From assembly GCA_026261815.1 (NCBI GenBank), contig JAMPIT010000493.1, positions 8,201,501 to 8,265,500 of the forward strand: 64,000 nt of DNA, in the 5' to 3' direction. A program made the translations under genes and the position numbers. The notes under the pieces were generated by a model that was given only the letters and a program-made list of their open reading frames with translations, had not been told where the DNA came from and ran no database searches. This document shows positions 42,701 to 49,700 of the stretch, in pieces; positions within the stretch are counted from its first letter, which is position 1, and every line of letters begins with the position of its first letter. This DNA comes from Monarcha castaneiventris obscurior (lineage: Eukaryota > Chordata > Aves > Passeriformes > Monarchidae).

Positions 42701-43231
42701 CGGCGATGGTCGCGGAGCGAGGTCGCCCCCATGGGCAGCGCTCCCCTGGGCAGCGCTCCGCATCCCGCCGCCGGTTCCCATGGCAATGCCGGAGATGCCG
42801 GTTGCCACGGTAACGCCATCCTCCTCCTCGGCCGTGTCCGAGGCAGCGGCGCGGCTCCGGCTCCGGCCCCGGCTCCGGCGGGGCTCAGCCCGGCGGCTCC
42901 GGCTCCAGCTCCGGCCGGGCTCTGCCCGGGCTGTGCCCGGCGGCTCCGGGCGCGCAGCCGGGTCCCCCCGGGAAGTTGCTCCCCCCCTCCCCGGCGCGGC
43001 CCCGGTACCTTCGAGGCAGCAGATCCTCCAGAGCCCCGAGTGCGTGAGATCGCCCCGCGCCCGCCGCGGCGGCCCCTGCGCCTCGTCCGTCGTGATGTTG
43101 GTGCCGTTGCAGATGTGGGCGCTGGAGTAGAGCCAGTAGTCGGTGCCGATGGCGATGGCCATGAGGCTGAAGGCGGCGAAGGCGCCCACCGTGGTCAGCA
43201 GCATCTGGACGCCACGGTCACACCACACCAT
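3193..43231 (-). CDS. CACNG4: CACNG4 (TARP gamma-4), whole coding span, four exons
   Basis: This is the transmembrane AMPA-receptor regulatory protein gamma-4 (formerly calcium channel gamma-4), a plasma-membrane auxiliary subunit that in this family promotes surface delivery and slows gating of AMPA receptors. The coding join, all on the minus strand, is 43231-43009, 10029-9946, 4698-4558 and 3731-3193. Every junction is phase 1 (G|GA, C|GC, G|GT) and each intron is GT-AG. The product is 328 residues, one more than my memory of the human protein; the extra residue lies in the first extracellular loop near 50-53. Visible features are TM1 about 10-29, sequons N42-G-T and N45-I-T, GLW at 66-68 with C71, C72 and C81, TM2 about 110-129, TM3 about 138-161, TM4 about 184-207, an Arg/Ser-rich stretch 238-257, and a C-terminal TTPV PDZ ligand. 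I separate it from gamma-2, -3 and -8 by the loop and tail sequence recalled for gamma-4. No frameshift or broken splice site is seen. Confidence 0.96.
3732..4557 (-). other. CACNG4: CACNG4 intron 3
   Basis: An 826-base phase-1 GT-AG intron with donor GTATGT at 4557 and acceptor AG at 3733-3732. I see no repeat or further exon in it apart from a short A tract near 4246-4256. Confidence 0.9.
4558..4698 (-). CDS. CACNG4: CACNG4 coding exon 3
   Basis: A 141-base exon coding R103 (split codon) to A149, plus the first base of G150. It holds TM2 (about 110-129), the short cytoplasmic turn [11 protein letters not shown] and the first part of TM3. The acceptor is preceded by a polypyrimidine run ending CTCCCTCCAG, and the donor is GTATGT. 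The frame runs past the donor into intron without a stop for about 50 codons, but homology stops exactly at the GT. The spacing and phase agree with exons 2 and 4. Confidence 0.95.
4825..5050 (-). mobile_element. CR1 LINE fragment, old
   Basis: The plus strand reads as a diverged reverse complement of a CR1 3' end, with landmarks AGATCATCAAATCCAAC, then a variant of the TTCCAGTG segment and AAGAAATTTTCCCTAATCT. The many differences from the young CR1 consensus suggest an old insertion. It lies in CACNG4 intron 2, in the same orientation as the gene. Confidence 0.75.
5860..6480. promoter_or_regulatory. CpG-rich island inside CACNG4 intron 2
   Basis: G+C and CpG rise sharply here relative to the flanking intron, with many CG pairs between about 6000 and 6440. 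The longest open frame of the window lies across it on the minus strand (6488-5481, 335 codons), continuing into ordinary-composition sequence at 5481-5850. The frame has no domain I recognise and is probably chance. The island could mark an internal promoter or a non-coding transcript; this is inference. Confidence 0.45.
6723..6740. repeat. TCTG tetranucleotide repeat
   Basis: Short run of TCTG/TGTC units, about four copies, in intron 2. Confidence 0.85.
7180..7690. promoter_or_regulatory. Second CpG-rich patch in CACNG4 intron 2
   Basis: Contains CpG clusters at 7195-7320 and 7555-7690, including a 16-base tandem duplication around GGAGACGAGGGAAG at 7559-7590. Several overlapping open frames on both strands cover it, as expected for GC-rich DNA, and none looks like a protein I know. 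It could be an internal regulatory element. Confidence 0.35.
9690..9763 (+). mobile_element. CR1 LINE 3'-end fragment
   Basis: Carries the CR1 3' signature with GGTGGAACTAGATGGTCTTC, AGGTCCCTTCCAACACAAAC and a degenerate ATTC(T/C)ATGA-like tail near 9740-9760. A weaker match may extend left to about 9640. It ends about 180 bases from CACNG4 exon 2, within intron 2, antisense to the gene. Confidence 0.8.
9946..10029 (-). CDS. CACNG4: CACNG4 coding exon 2
   Basis: An 84-base exon, matching the size I recall for this exon in the TARP family. It completes G75 and codes residues 76-102 of the extracellular loop, then gives the first base of R103. It begins [12 protein letters not shown] and ends [10 protein letters not shown]81 is the likely disulphide partner of C71. 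The acceptor reads TTTTCATTTAG and the donor GTAAGTGAC is near consensus. It is too short and too internal to be found as an ATG-started frame, so it was recovered by extending the splice phases from exons 1 and 3. Confidence 0.95.
11715..11918 (+). mobile_element. CR1 LINE 3'-end fragment, well preserved
   Basis: Contains the ordered CR1 3' landmarks: TTGCCCAGAGAAGCTGTGG, CCAGGTTGGATGGGGCTTGG, AGCAGCCTGGGCTAGTGGAA, GGTCCCTACCATGGCAGGGG, CAACCCAAACCATTCCATGA, and a terminal CCTATGATTCT repeat. It is the best-preserved CR1 copy in the window, 5'-truncated as usual, in intron 1 and antisense to CACNG4. Confidence 0.9.
12425..12447. repeat. C run followed by 13-base A run
   Basis: CCCCACCCCCC followed by 13 A in intron 1. 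Not linked to any element I can identify. Confidence 0.8.
17985..18150 (-). mobile_element. CR1 LINE 3'-end fragment
   Basis: Reverse complement of a CR1 3' end: GGTTTGGGCTGGAAGGGATC, then GGACAGGGACACCTTCCACT, AAGCCCCATCCAACCTAGCC and CACTTCCAGGGATGGGGCA. Its far end fades after about 18135. It lies in intron 1, in the same orientation as CACNG4. Confidence 0.87.
20789..20874. promoter_or_regulatory. Cluster of ATTGAT motifs with a perfect inverted repeat
   Basis: Five ATTGAT/ATCAAT hexamers occur in 86 bases, at 20789, 20824, 20833, 20846 and 20869. Two of them form an inverted repeat with 9-base arms and a 3-base spacer (20821-20841, AATATTGAT-GCA-ATCAATATT). ATTGAT is the core recognised by ONECUT/CUT homeodomain factors. 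The sequence is AT-rich, so chance is possible. It lies in intron 1. Confidence 0.35.
22151..22558. repeat. 17-bp minisatellite with 68-bp higher-order structure
   Basis: There are exactly 24 consecutive 17-base units (408 bases). The main variants are CTGCATCCCAGCCCCAC, CTGTATCCCATCTCTGC and TTGCATCCCATCTCTGC. They are ordered as a four-unit, 68-base block that repeats without change at 22185, 22253, 22321 and 22389, with shorter irregular runs at both ends. Because 17 is not a multiple of 3 and the units lack stops, frames of more than 200 codons appear on both strands; these are products of the repeat, not genes. It lies in intron 1. Confidence 0.97.
24010..24041. repeat. GT/TA mixed dinucleotide tract
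   Basis: GTGTGTGTGTATATGTGTGTATAT-type alternating purine-pyrimidine sequence in intron 1. Confidence 0.85.
29109..29129. repeat. TGTC tetranucleotide repeat
   Basis: About five TGTC units immediately after a T9 run at 29091-29099, in intron 1. Confidence 0.9.
36530..36598. repeat. TCC trinucleotide polypyrimidine tract
   Basis: About 69 bases of almost uninterrupted pyrimidine, mostly TCC with a few CCCC and TTC interruptions, in intron 1. Polypurine/polypyrimidine mirror-like tracts of this length can form triplex DNA. The open frame across it reads poly-Ser and is not a gene. Confidence 0.95.
37820..37836. repeat. T homopolymer, 17 bases
   Basis: T run in intron 1. Confidence 0.95.
42774..42787. 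promoter_or_regulatory. RFX X-box motif 2
   Basis: GTTCCCATGGCAAT matches the RFX consensus GTTNCCATGGNAAC at every specified position except the last. It is centred 27 bases from the other X-box. The pair makes a chance match less likely, but binding is inferred. Confidence 0.5.
42801..42814. promoter_or_regulatory. RFX X-box motif 1
   Basis: GTTGCCACGGTAAC matches the palindromic RFX consensus GTTNCCATGGNAAC at all specified positions except one central base. It has two good half sites, GTTGCC and GTTACC on the opposite strand. It lies about 195 bases inside intron 1, in the CpG island. Confidence 0.55.
43009..43231 (-). CDS. CACNG4: CACNG4 coding exon 1
   Basis: Codes residues 1-74 plus the first base of codon 75. 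It begins at ATG 43231-43229 in a strong Kozak context (ACC before, G after) and ends in ...GAA G before the donor GTACCG at 43008. It contains the short cytoplasmic N-terminus, TM1 (about residues 10-29) and most of the large extracellular loop. The loop carries the sequons N42-G-T and N45-I-T and the GLW-R-I-CC motif (66-72) shared by claudins and TARPs. The third residue is Trp, where I recall Arg in the human protein. A second in-frame Met at residue 10 is not a better start, because the homology runs to residue 1. The exon sits inside the CpG island. Confidence 0.95.
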
Positions 43232-43241
43232 GGTGCTTCAT
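43218..43241 (-). other. Upstream ORF of 7 codons overlapping the CACNG4 start codon
   Basis: An ATG at 43241-43239, ten bases before the CACNG4 ATG and out of frame with it, opens a frame reading MKHHGVV that stops at TGA ending at 43218, inside the CACNG4 coding region. It has A at -3. Because it lies so close to the main start, it will be in the mRNA if transcription begins anywhere upstream, as expected. Its effect on translation is inference. Confidence 0.6.
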
Positions 43242-43640
43242 AGTCCCCGCACGGGCGCGGGGGGCCGCACGACACCGCCCGGCAGCCGCCGCGCCCGCGG
43301 GAGGCTCCGAGTCACGGGGCGGGGGGCGGAGGCGGCGGCGGGGGCGCGGCGGGGGGGGGCCGGGCGGGGGGAGCCGCTGCCGCCGCCGCGGGGCCGGGCT
43401 CCGCCGCCGGCCGCGCCCCCGCGCACCGCCCCGGCCGCGCAGGCAGCGGGCACGGGCGGAGAGAGGCGGGCACGGAGGGGCGGCCCGGCCGCGGGCACCG
43501 GAGGCGCGGAGCCTCCCGACCCCCGACGTGACGCCGCCCCGCTGGGGAGAGCCCGGCCCCGGCCCCCGGTGCGCGCCCGGCGAGCGTCGCTCCGGTGCCT
43601 CGGTGTGAGCGGGCTCTGCCACATCTGACGCGTTCCATCC
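43232..43640 (-). promoter_or_regulatory. CACNG4: CACNG4 5' untranslated region and core promoter (inferred)
   Basis: Lies immediately upstream of the ATG at 43231 on the minus strand. It is almost pure G+C and C-rich on the transcribed-sense strand, with Sp1-like GC boxes and no TATA box. The transcription start cannot be placed from sequence. A CR1 fragment begins at about 43635 and limits the GC-rich core on its far side. Confidence 0.55.
43316..43371 (+). other. G-run cluster with G-quadruplex potential at the CACNG4 promoter
   Basis: The plus strand, which is the template strand for CACNG4, carries G runs of 4, 6, 5, 9 and 6 separated by short GC spacers. This satisfies the usual four-run G-quadruplex rule several times over. 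It lies about 85-140 bases upstream of the start codon. Confidence 0.6.
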
Positions 43641-43750
43641 CGGGAAGTGTTCGAGGCGGGTTGGACGGGGCTTGGAGCTACCTGGTCTAATGGAAGGAGA
43701 TGGGCTTTCGGGTCCCTTCCAACACAAACCATTCCGTGATTCTGTGAAAT
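43635..43750 (+). mobile_element. CR1 LINE 3'-end fragment at the edge of the CACNG4 promoter
   Basis: Reads GGGTTGGACGGGGCTTGGAG, CTACCTGGTCTAATGGAAGG, then GGGTCCCTTCCAACACAAAC and CATTCCGTGATTCTGTGAAA. Relative to the 11715 copy it lacks the segment between TGGAAGG and AGATGGGCTT. It begins about 400 bases upstream of the CACNG4 start codon, at the outer edge of the CpG island. Confidence 0.85.
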
Positions 43751-46700
43751 TCACAGGGCATGAAGGTGGGAGTGTGAACGAAGTTGGCTCTCAACCCTGC
43801 AGCATGCCAGGATCTGTCTGGAGAGCAGGGAGGTCTTGCCTGCTCTAGAGGTGCAAAGCTCTGCACCTTCACTGCTCTTTCTTGGGTGGGTTCTGCACAC
43901 CTTCCTTCTGCTGCATGGCCTGCCCTGGAAATCACCGTGGAAACGGTGCCAAACACAGTGGGGATGAGGCGTCGCAATTCCAAGAAGATGCCCACATTGC
44001 CAGGGAGCTACAGCAGAGCCAACAAGGGGGTTTTAGCCATGAGTTCCTCCTGCAGCCTCACTCTGCGATTAATTACGCGAGGAGGTTGTAGGCAAGTATT
44101 TGGGTTGCTGGTTTGCTCCTGTTTGGAAGGGTATGGAGACAATCCAGCACCTGAAAATATTTTCCCTTGGAAAACCAAGGGGAGAAATATCTACACCATT
44201 TTTGTCGCGTTATCCTGTCTTCCACCCCTCACTCTCATCACCGCGAGCTGACAAGTCGGTCCTGCCTCCACCTCATCCAAGTGACAAGCCAGATGAATGG
44301 GAAGGCTTCCTGATCAGCTAATGCATTTGTGTGGAGGGAACGTGGCAGCACACCAGTTTTATGTATATGAATTAGGGAGTGGGAGGACAAGAGCTACAAA
44401 CCTCAAGAAATACAGTGCTCTTGCCGAGCAGTGCGTGGATGGCTGCAGGTGCTTGTGTGACTCCAATGCACAGCATACCAACGCAGAGAGGCTTTTCAGC
44501 TGCTCGTCCTTTTCAGAAAAAAAAACCTGGGAGAACAAAAAGCAAATACAAATTAAAAGCTGGTCTTTATTTCACAGACACCTCGGCAAATTGCTCAGAC
44601 ATGAAGCCTATAAACACAGAAAAGCTCCAAAGTCAGATGCTTGGTTTAAAAATGTAAAATTATGCTTTTCTTTTCAGTTGTGGTTTGTAGGTGTATCAGT
44701 GCCTTTGCAAAAATCACCTTCTAAATGAATGTCTCCATTAGGGATGGAAGAATGAAATCAGGTAAACTCAAAAGCAGAGAAACCTCGTTCAGAAAAACTG
44801 GATTGAGCATTTAAGTTTAATGAGGTTCAACAAACTTCTCATTTGAAATATATGTTTGTACCTCTGGGCTTTGGGGGTTTGGACAGAGTGGGGAAATGAG
44901 ATACTGAAACAGCGGGAGAGGAGCTATTTCCATAGCTTTTTAAACCTATCAAGCCTTAATTAATATTATTTATTTGTATTATGGTATTGCTGGGAGAGAT
45001 GCTTATGGCTGTCTCTCCACAGCGAGGAGCAGAGCGAGGGGGAGAGCTGGGTGGGCTGTACCCAGAGCAGGGATTCCACGTGGCACTGAAATGTCCTCCC
45101 CGAGCACTCCCAGTCCAGACATTCCACAGGACACAGAGAAGGTGGTGGCTGTTCTGGTGGCTTCTCAGCAGCCTCCACCAGCAGAAAGGGGACACACAAC
45201 AACAGGGTTTCCATGGGCTGAGAGCCACCAGCCCTGCAGCACCGCTCCTATTGACTGTGCAAGGTAACAGCACAATAACAGAATTTATTAATAAAATATC
45301 TTGCTCCTCTTCCTCCCCCTCCCATTTTTGCAAAGAAGACATCTGTTTCTGTTTCTCCTGCCCCGAGAGAAATAACTCAGGCTCCTGAAGGGTTACAGAG
45401 CAGCATCCAAGGCAGGCAATCATTTTCTGCCCAAGCTATCTTCTTTAGTTTAAAAATGTTCTCTATTCTTTTGAAATACATGAAGAAGATTGTGGGAGAG
45501 CTAATATTATATTCCACTACAGAAAGCTGGTGGAGTATTTTACATTGATGTCTGGCTCTAGTGATTTTCTAAGGATTTTGAATTCATTAAATCCAACCAT
45601 TGAATAATCTCCATTCGTGGCGGAAGGAAGGCAAAAGTGCTTACGTTCTTCAACAGCAGAAAAGCGTGTAGTCTTTTCTTAAACACGAAATCTCTCTGAC
45701 CCACTGCATGCAGCAAAGGTTGCCCACCGTGTCACCTTTGATTTGCAGGCTTTGCTTATGAGACAGCCTTATAAAGCTGCCATTGAATGTAGCAGCAGAG
45801 CAGCCTTGGCAGGGTGTTTTGCACTGCGGTCGCCTCCTCCGTCCTCAATCAGAATTAAGACCCAATTGTTCCAAGCTCAGACCAGAGGCAGAAGCTCAGG
45901 ACAATGAGAAGAGAAAGCCCCACAGCGTCTCCTTGTAATTCAGCACGACACCGTGCAAGGACGAGAGTCCAAACCCAGAAATAATTTTTACCCTGGAGAA
46001 ACAGAATCTTGAAACAGAATTGTTTTGATTCCTTGACGTTGATGTTCAAAGCTTTAAATGAAATCTTGTGCCTGATCATTTTATTTCTGAACTGAATAAC
46101 AGTTACTTTGGAGACAAAACTTTGGCTTTAACTGAATTCAAGTGAGAGCTGTCACTAATAAAATCCTGCCCCAGAGACACCACTGGTATCAGAAGAAAAC
46201 TGCAAGATGTTACCATTTAGCATTACTGCTGCTAAGTGTCAAACATATTGAGTTTAACAGATTAGGCTTTCTTTTTTTTTTTTTTTAATCTATCATCTAG
46301 AAAAATAACACTAGAATTTCACTGAAAGAAACTTTTGGAAATTGCTCAAGAAGAACTCGAGAGAGTTCTTTCTCAGAATGAAAATAATCACTTCAATTAA
46401 ATAGGGCTTTTGATGTAGATACAGTCCAACCATCATCAAAGCCTGGAACAGATATTTCATCCTCCCTTGTTCTTTCTCAGCTTTTAGCTCTGCGCATGTG
46501 AGAATGAATTTTAGCATCTAGGAATGTCCTAAAACTATTAAGGACATCTATATCATTGGTGATTGTCATCTTCTATGGGTTTGGTGTCTTTCCTATCTGA
46601 TTTGATTGATAGTGGGGAAAAATAATCCTTAATAACCTCCTCCAGATTATGCTATGTACGAAGAACAGGATGTTTCATACATTTTGTACAGGGTTGGATA

Positions 46701-49700
46701 ATCTCCTTTTATCCCCAGGGCAGTGGTGGGATTTGATTAAACCTTCAGATCAGCAGCAGAGCTTCACATCCCCAGCCTGAGCACAGAACCTTGCAAGAAG
46801 CTGGGACGTGGCAGAAGGTGTCAGTGGGTCACAGGTATGTTTAAGAAGGAGTCCTACCAGAATTGTTCCTGGAACTGTATTTTCATGTACTTTGGATCAC
46901 ATCTTTCAGATTATCATGATACCTACTGAACTACCTTAGGAGATCTTTGCAGAGCTGGATCCAAATGATTTACCAAGCTCATAAATTCTGTGGTGAAACA
47001 AAGGCTGAATTCACTCATTTTCAGGGATGACACAGAACCTGACCCACAGACCCACCTATTCCTTCTATTACAACTCACCATAAATTGCAAGGACGTTGTG
47101 TCTTTCACCTTTGAGGGCCCCACTCTTTGCAGAGGGCCCTCCTCCTCCAGCAAGGCTGGCAGACAAGTCACCGTTGCACTTCAGAGTGTTCAGTCTAGGA
47201 AAGGGTGAACTTGAATTTTGTCTGAGGTGCTATAAGGCTGAAATTCATTTTTAGTCCTTTAAAAGAGCATCTGGAGTGAGGGCAAAGAGTTTCAGATTGT
47301 CCTTCAGAGCTGAACAAACGGTCATCTCAAAGGAAAAATATTGTCATTCCTTGCCACTTGAGGGACAACAGCTTGGCCTCGATTCTATTATTCCTTTAAA
47401 TATATTAAATATTCTTTGGCTTAGTCATGGGAAGCAAAGCAACACAACTGCTTTCTAACAAATAAAATGTGCTCAGAAGCAACTCTGAAGCTTTCCAGAT
47501 AACTGCATTTCGAGTTTGCCAGGAAGCCAGATGCTGCTATTGGAAAAGTAGCTGCTATGGTTTGTCATCCGAGCCTAGAAATTGATACCCAAGAACGATA
47601 TGATGAGACAGACTCGATGACAGCACTGCTCTTTCTATAAATAATTTCAAGAAAACTTTTTCATTAAAAAAAAAAGAAATATTTTTTGTTAGAGACTTGC
47701 ACAGCAAACCAGAAAATTAAAAAGGATAGGCATGCTGTGTTTGAATAGGACCAACAAAAGAACACAATATATGCAATTTATAGAAGAATATATAGCAGCT
47801 CTCACACATTTTACACTACATAGGCTCTATTTTTCCCATAATACCAATAGTTATGAAACTCATTATCTTTTTGACAATGGAGAAATGGAATATTATTCCT
47901 TTACTTGCTTGATCATGTCAAATGTCAAAGCAAATTATGAATGCTTGTCCTTCAAACACTCAGCCCTCCTGGAAAGATATTTAATATCAATAGCATTCAC
48001 ATCCAGCTACAGAATGAACTAATATTGCACACGTCTCACAGACCTAAAGTTCACTGTGCCTGTTACCTGTCATGCAATTCCATGTCTCAAGTCCTACCTT
48101 GTCCCTGTCCTAAGCACAGGAAAATTCATTGCAGTGGCAAATGGCACATTAAAGATTACCTGGGGTAGGAGTTAAATCCATGAGCAGGGATTACTCGTGA
48201 GTTTAAGGTGTTAAAAAGGGAATGGGAGAAAGAGCAAGTGGTTAATAGGAGCCTTGATTTTGCATCATACTTCAAAGGATTTGGAGAGGAGGGTCCTGAT
48301 GAGACAGTACGGAAGTTTCTAGCACAAGAAACCTGCTAAGAGGGCAGTGAAAAAAGTCATTATCTTTTGAATGTTGGAGAAATAGATGTGCTGAGTGAGT
48401 ATTCATCCAGACAAGGCACTGCTGGAATGAGCTGTGTTCATTCTCAGGGCAGTGTCCAGAGGGAAATACAAATTCTCCTTGGGAATGCAGTACAATGATG
48501 GGGAGGGTGGAGAAAGGGAAAAAAAAAATGCCTGTGAGGTTCTCTCATTCCACCCATTATGAGCCACCTCTAAGAAGTAACTCTGCACCTATTTATGCTG
48601 TACAAACACACACCCAGAGCTACTCCACAGAGCCCTACATGAACTGCAGCCAGCCCAGGAGGCAGAACAGGGAGTGGGATGTCCCGGTGATGGCTGGCGT
48701 TTCCTGAGCCCACACGTGTGTGTGCACATCCTGCCAGCACTCCTGGGCACCAGCTCCACATCTCCCACAAACAGAGCAACATTAGTCTCTTTAATGGTCT
48801 TAAAAAATAAACATATAAATCCTCTTTGGAACAAATGCTCCCTCTGAGACCCAAGGGGGAAGGTGCCATAGAACAGCACGGCTGAAGCCACGGGAGTGTA
48901 AAAAATGAGGCAATCTGGTGGAGAGCTCTGAAGCACTGCATCACCCACAGCCCCAGAGGGTGCAGGAGAATCACCCCTGGCCAGCGAGAGGGAAATTGCT
49001 GCACTCAAGTTGATTTTTAACCTGAAAAAAGGGGCTTCAATGGAAGCGTGTTAGGAGGCGGATTGAGCGAAACAGGTTTTTAGGATAAGTCTTAAATACT
49101 TAAATCAATCACGATAACTTGCTGCACTGAATTTATCTCCTAAGCTGCCTAAAGTAAATTCCTCAGATCTGTCTGAATAATTTGGAGCTGATAATGCAGC
49201 ATTTGAGTAGGAAGGCTGTTGGCCACTGAAAGGATTTTCTCATTAGAATTTCAGCCGATTATTCACCAGAGAGATGGTCTTTCAGGAGCACACTCCAGCA
49301 GCTTCCTTGAAAAAGTTTTATAAACACTCAGACTGCTAAAAAATGAAATTAGAAGGTGAAATTACAGCTAGTCATTACTTCTGAGAGGTCGGGGATAGAA
49401 CAAGCAGCCACAAGTGGATTTATCTGCTCTTCCCTGTGCTCTGGCTCTTTTTTATCTACACAAGACCAGGAAATCCTTTTGGATCATCTGAACTGCAGCC
49501 TCTGGTTCTGAGCGTGAGTTACCAGAAACCTGCTCCTGGTCAGATGTTTGTAACATGGGTCTTAAGAGCTGTTTTTCCATAGAATCACACTTGGAAGATG
49601 GGTGTTGAACCAGGTAGTCAGAGCTTTGCTGGGAGGCTCCTAACTGGACTGAGGTTATCTAAACAGAGAGGCTTTAAGCCTGTCTCTGACAAGGATTTCT

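Larger units (their letters stand above)
10030..43008 (-). other. CACNG4: CACNG4 intron 1
   Basis: A 32,979-base phase-1 intron with donor GTACCG at 43008 and acceptor AG at 10031-10030. A very long first intron is typical of TARP genes. Named contents are CR1 fragments (11715-11918, 17985-18150), the 17-bp minisatellite (22151-22558), an ATTGAT cluster (20789-20874), a GT/TA tract (24010-24041), TGTC repeats (29109-29129), a TCC tract (36530-36598), a T run (37820-37836), and the intronic half of the CpG island (42560-43008). The open frames in between lack any recognisable protein; I see no nested gene or RNA gene. Confidence 0.88.
42560..43640. promoter_or_regulatory. CpG island spanning the CACNG4 promoter, exon 1 and start of intron 1
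   Basis: This stretch is far richer in G+C and CpG than its surroundings, which are AT-rich on both sides. It contains dense GGCTCC/CCGG repeats at 42840-42960 and long G runs at 43316-43371. CACNG4 exon 1 lies in the middle. GGGGCGGGG (Sp1-type) occurs at 43316. No TATA box is evident at a sensible distance from the start codon, so dispersed CpG-island initiation on the minus strand is likely. The boundaries are by eye. Confidence 0.85.

Noticed and set aside
42644..43008. Extension of CACNG4 exon 1 frame past residue 74
   Set aside because: Homology to the family ends exactly at the GT donor at 43008, and the phase fits exon 2; the continuation is low-complexity intron.
42578..43243. Plus-strand frames of 182-221 codons across CACNG4 exon 1
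   Set aside because: Antisense to a certain exon, rich in Ala, Pro, Gly and Arg as expected of any frame in a CpG island.
49575..49625. CCATAGAATCACACTTGGAAG as a CR1 end
   Set aside because: Only a short initial match; the sequence that follows does not continue as CR1.
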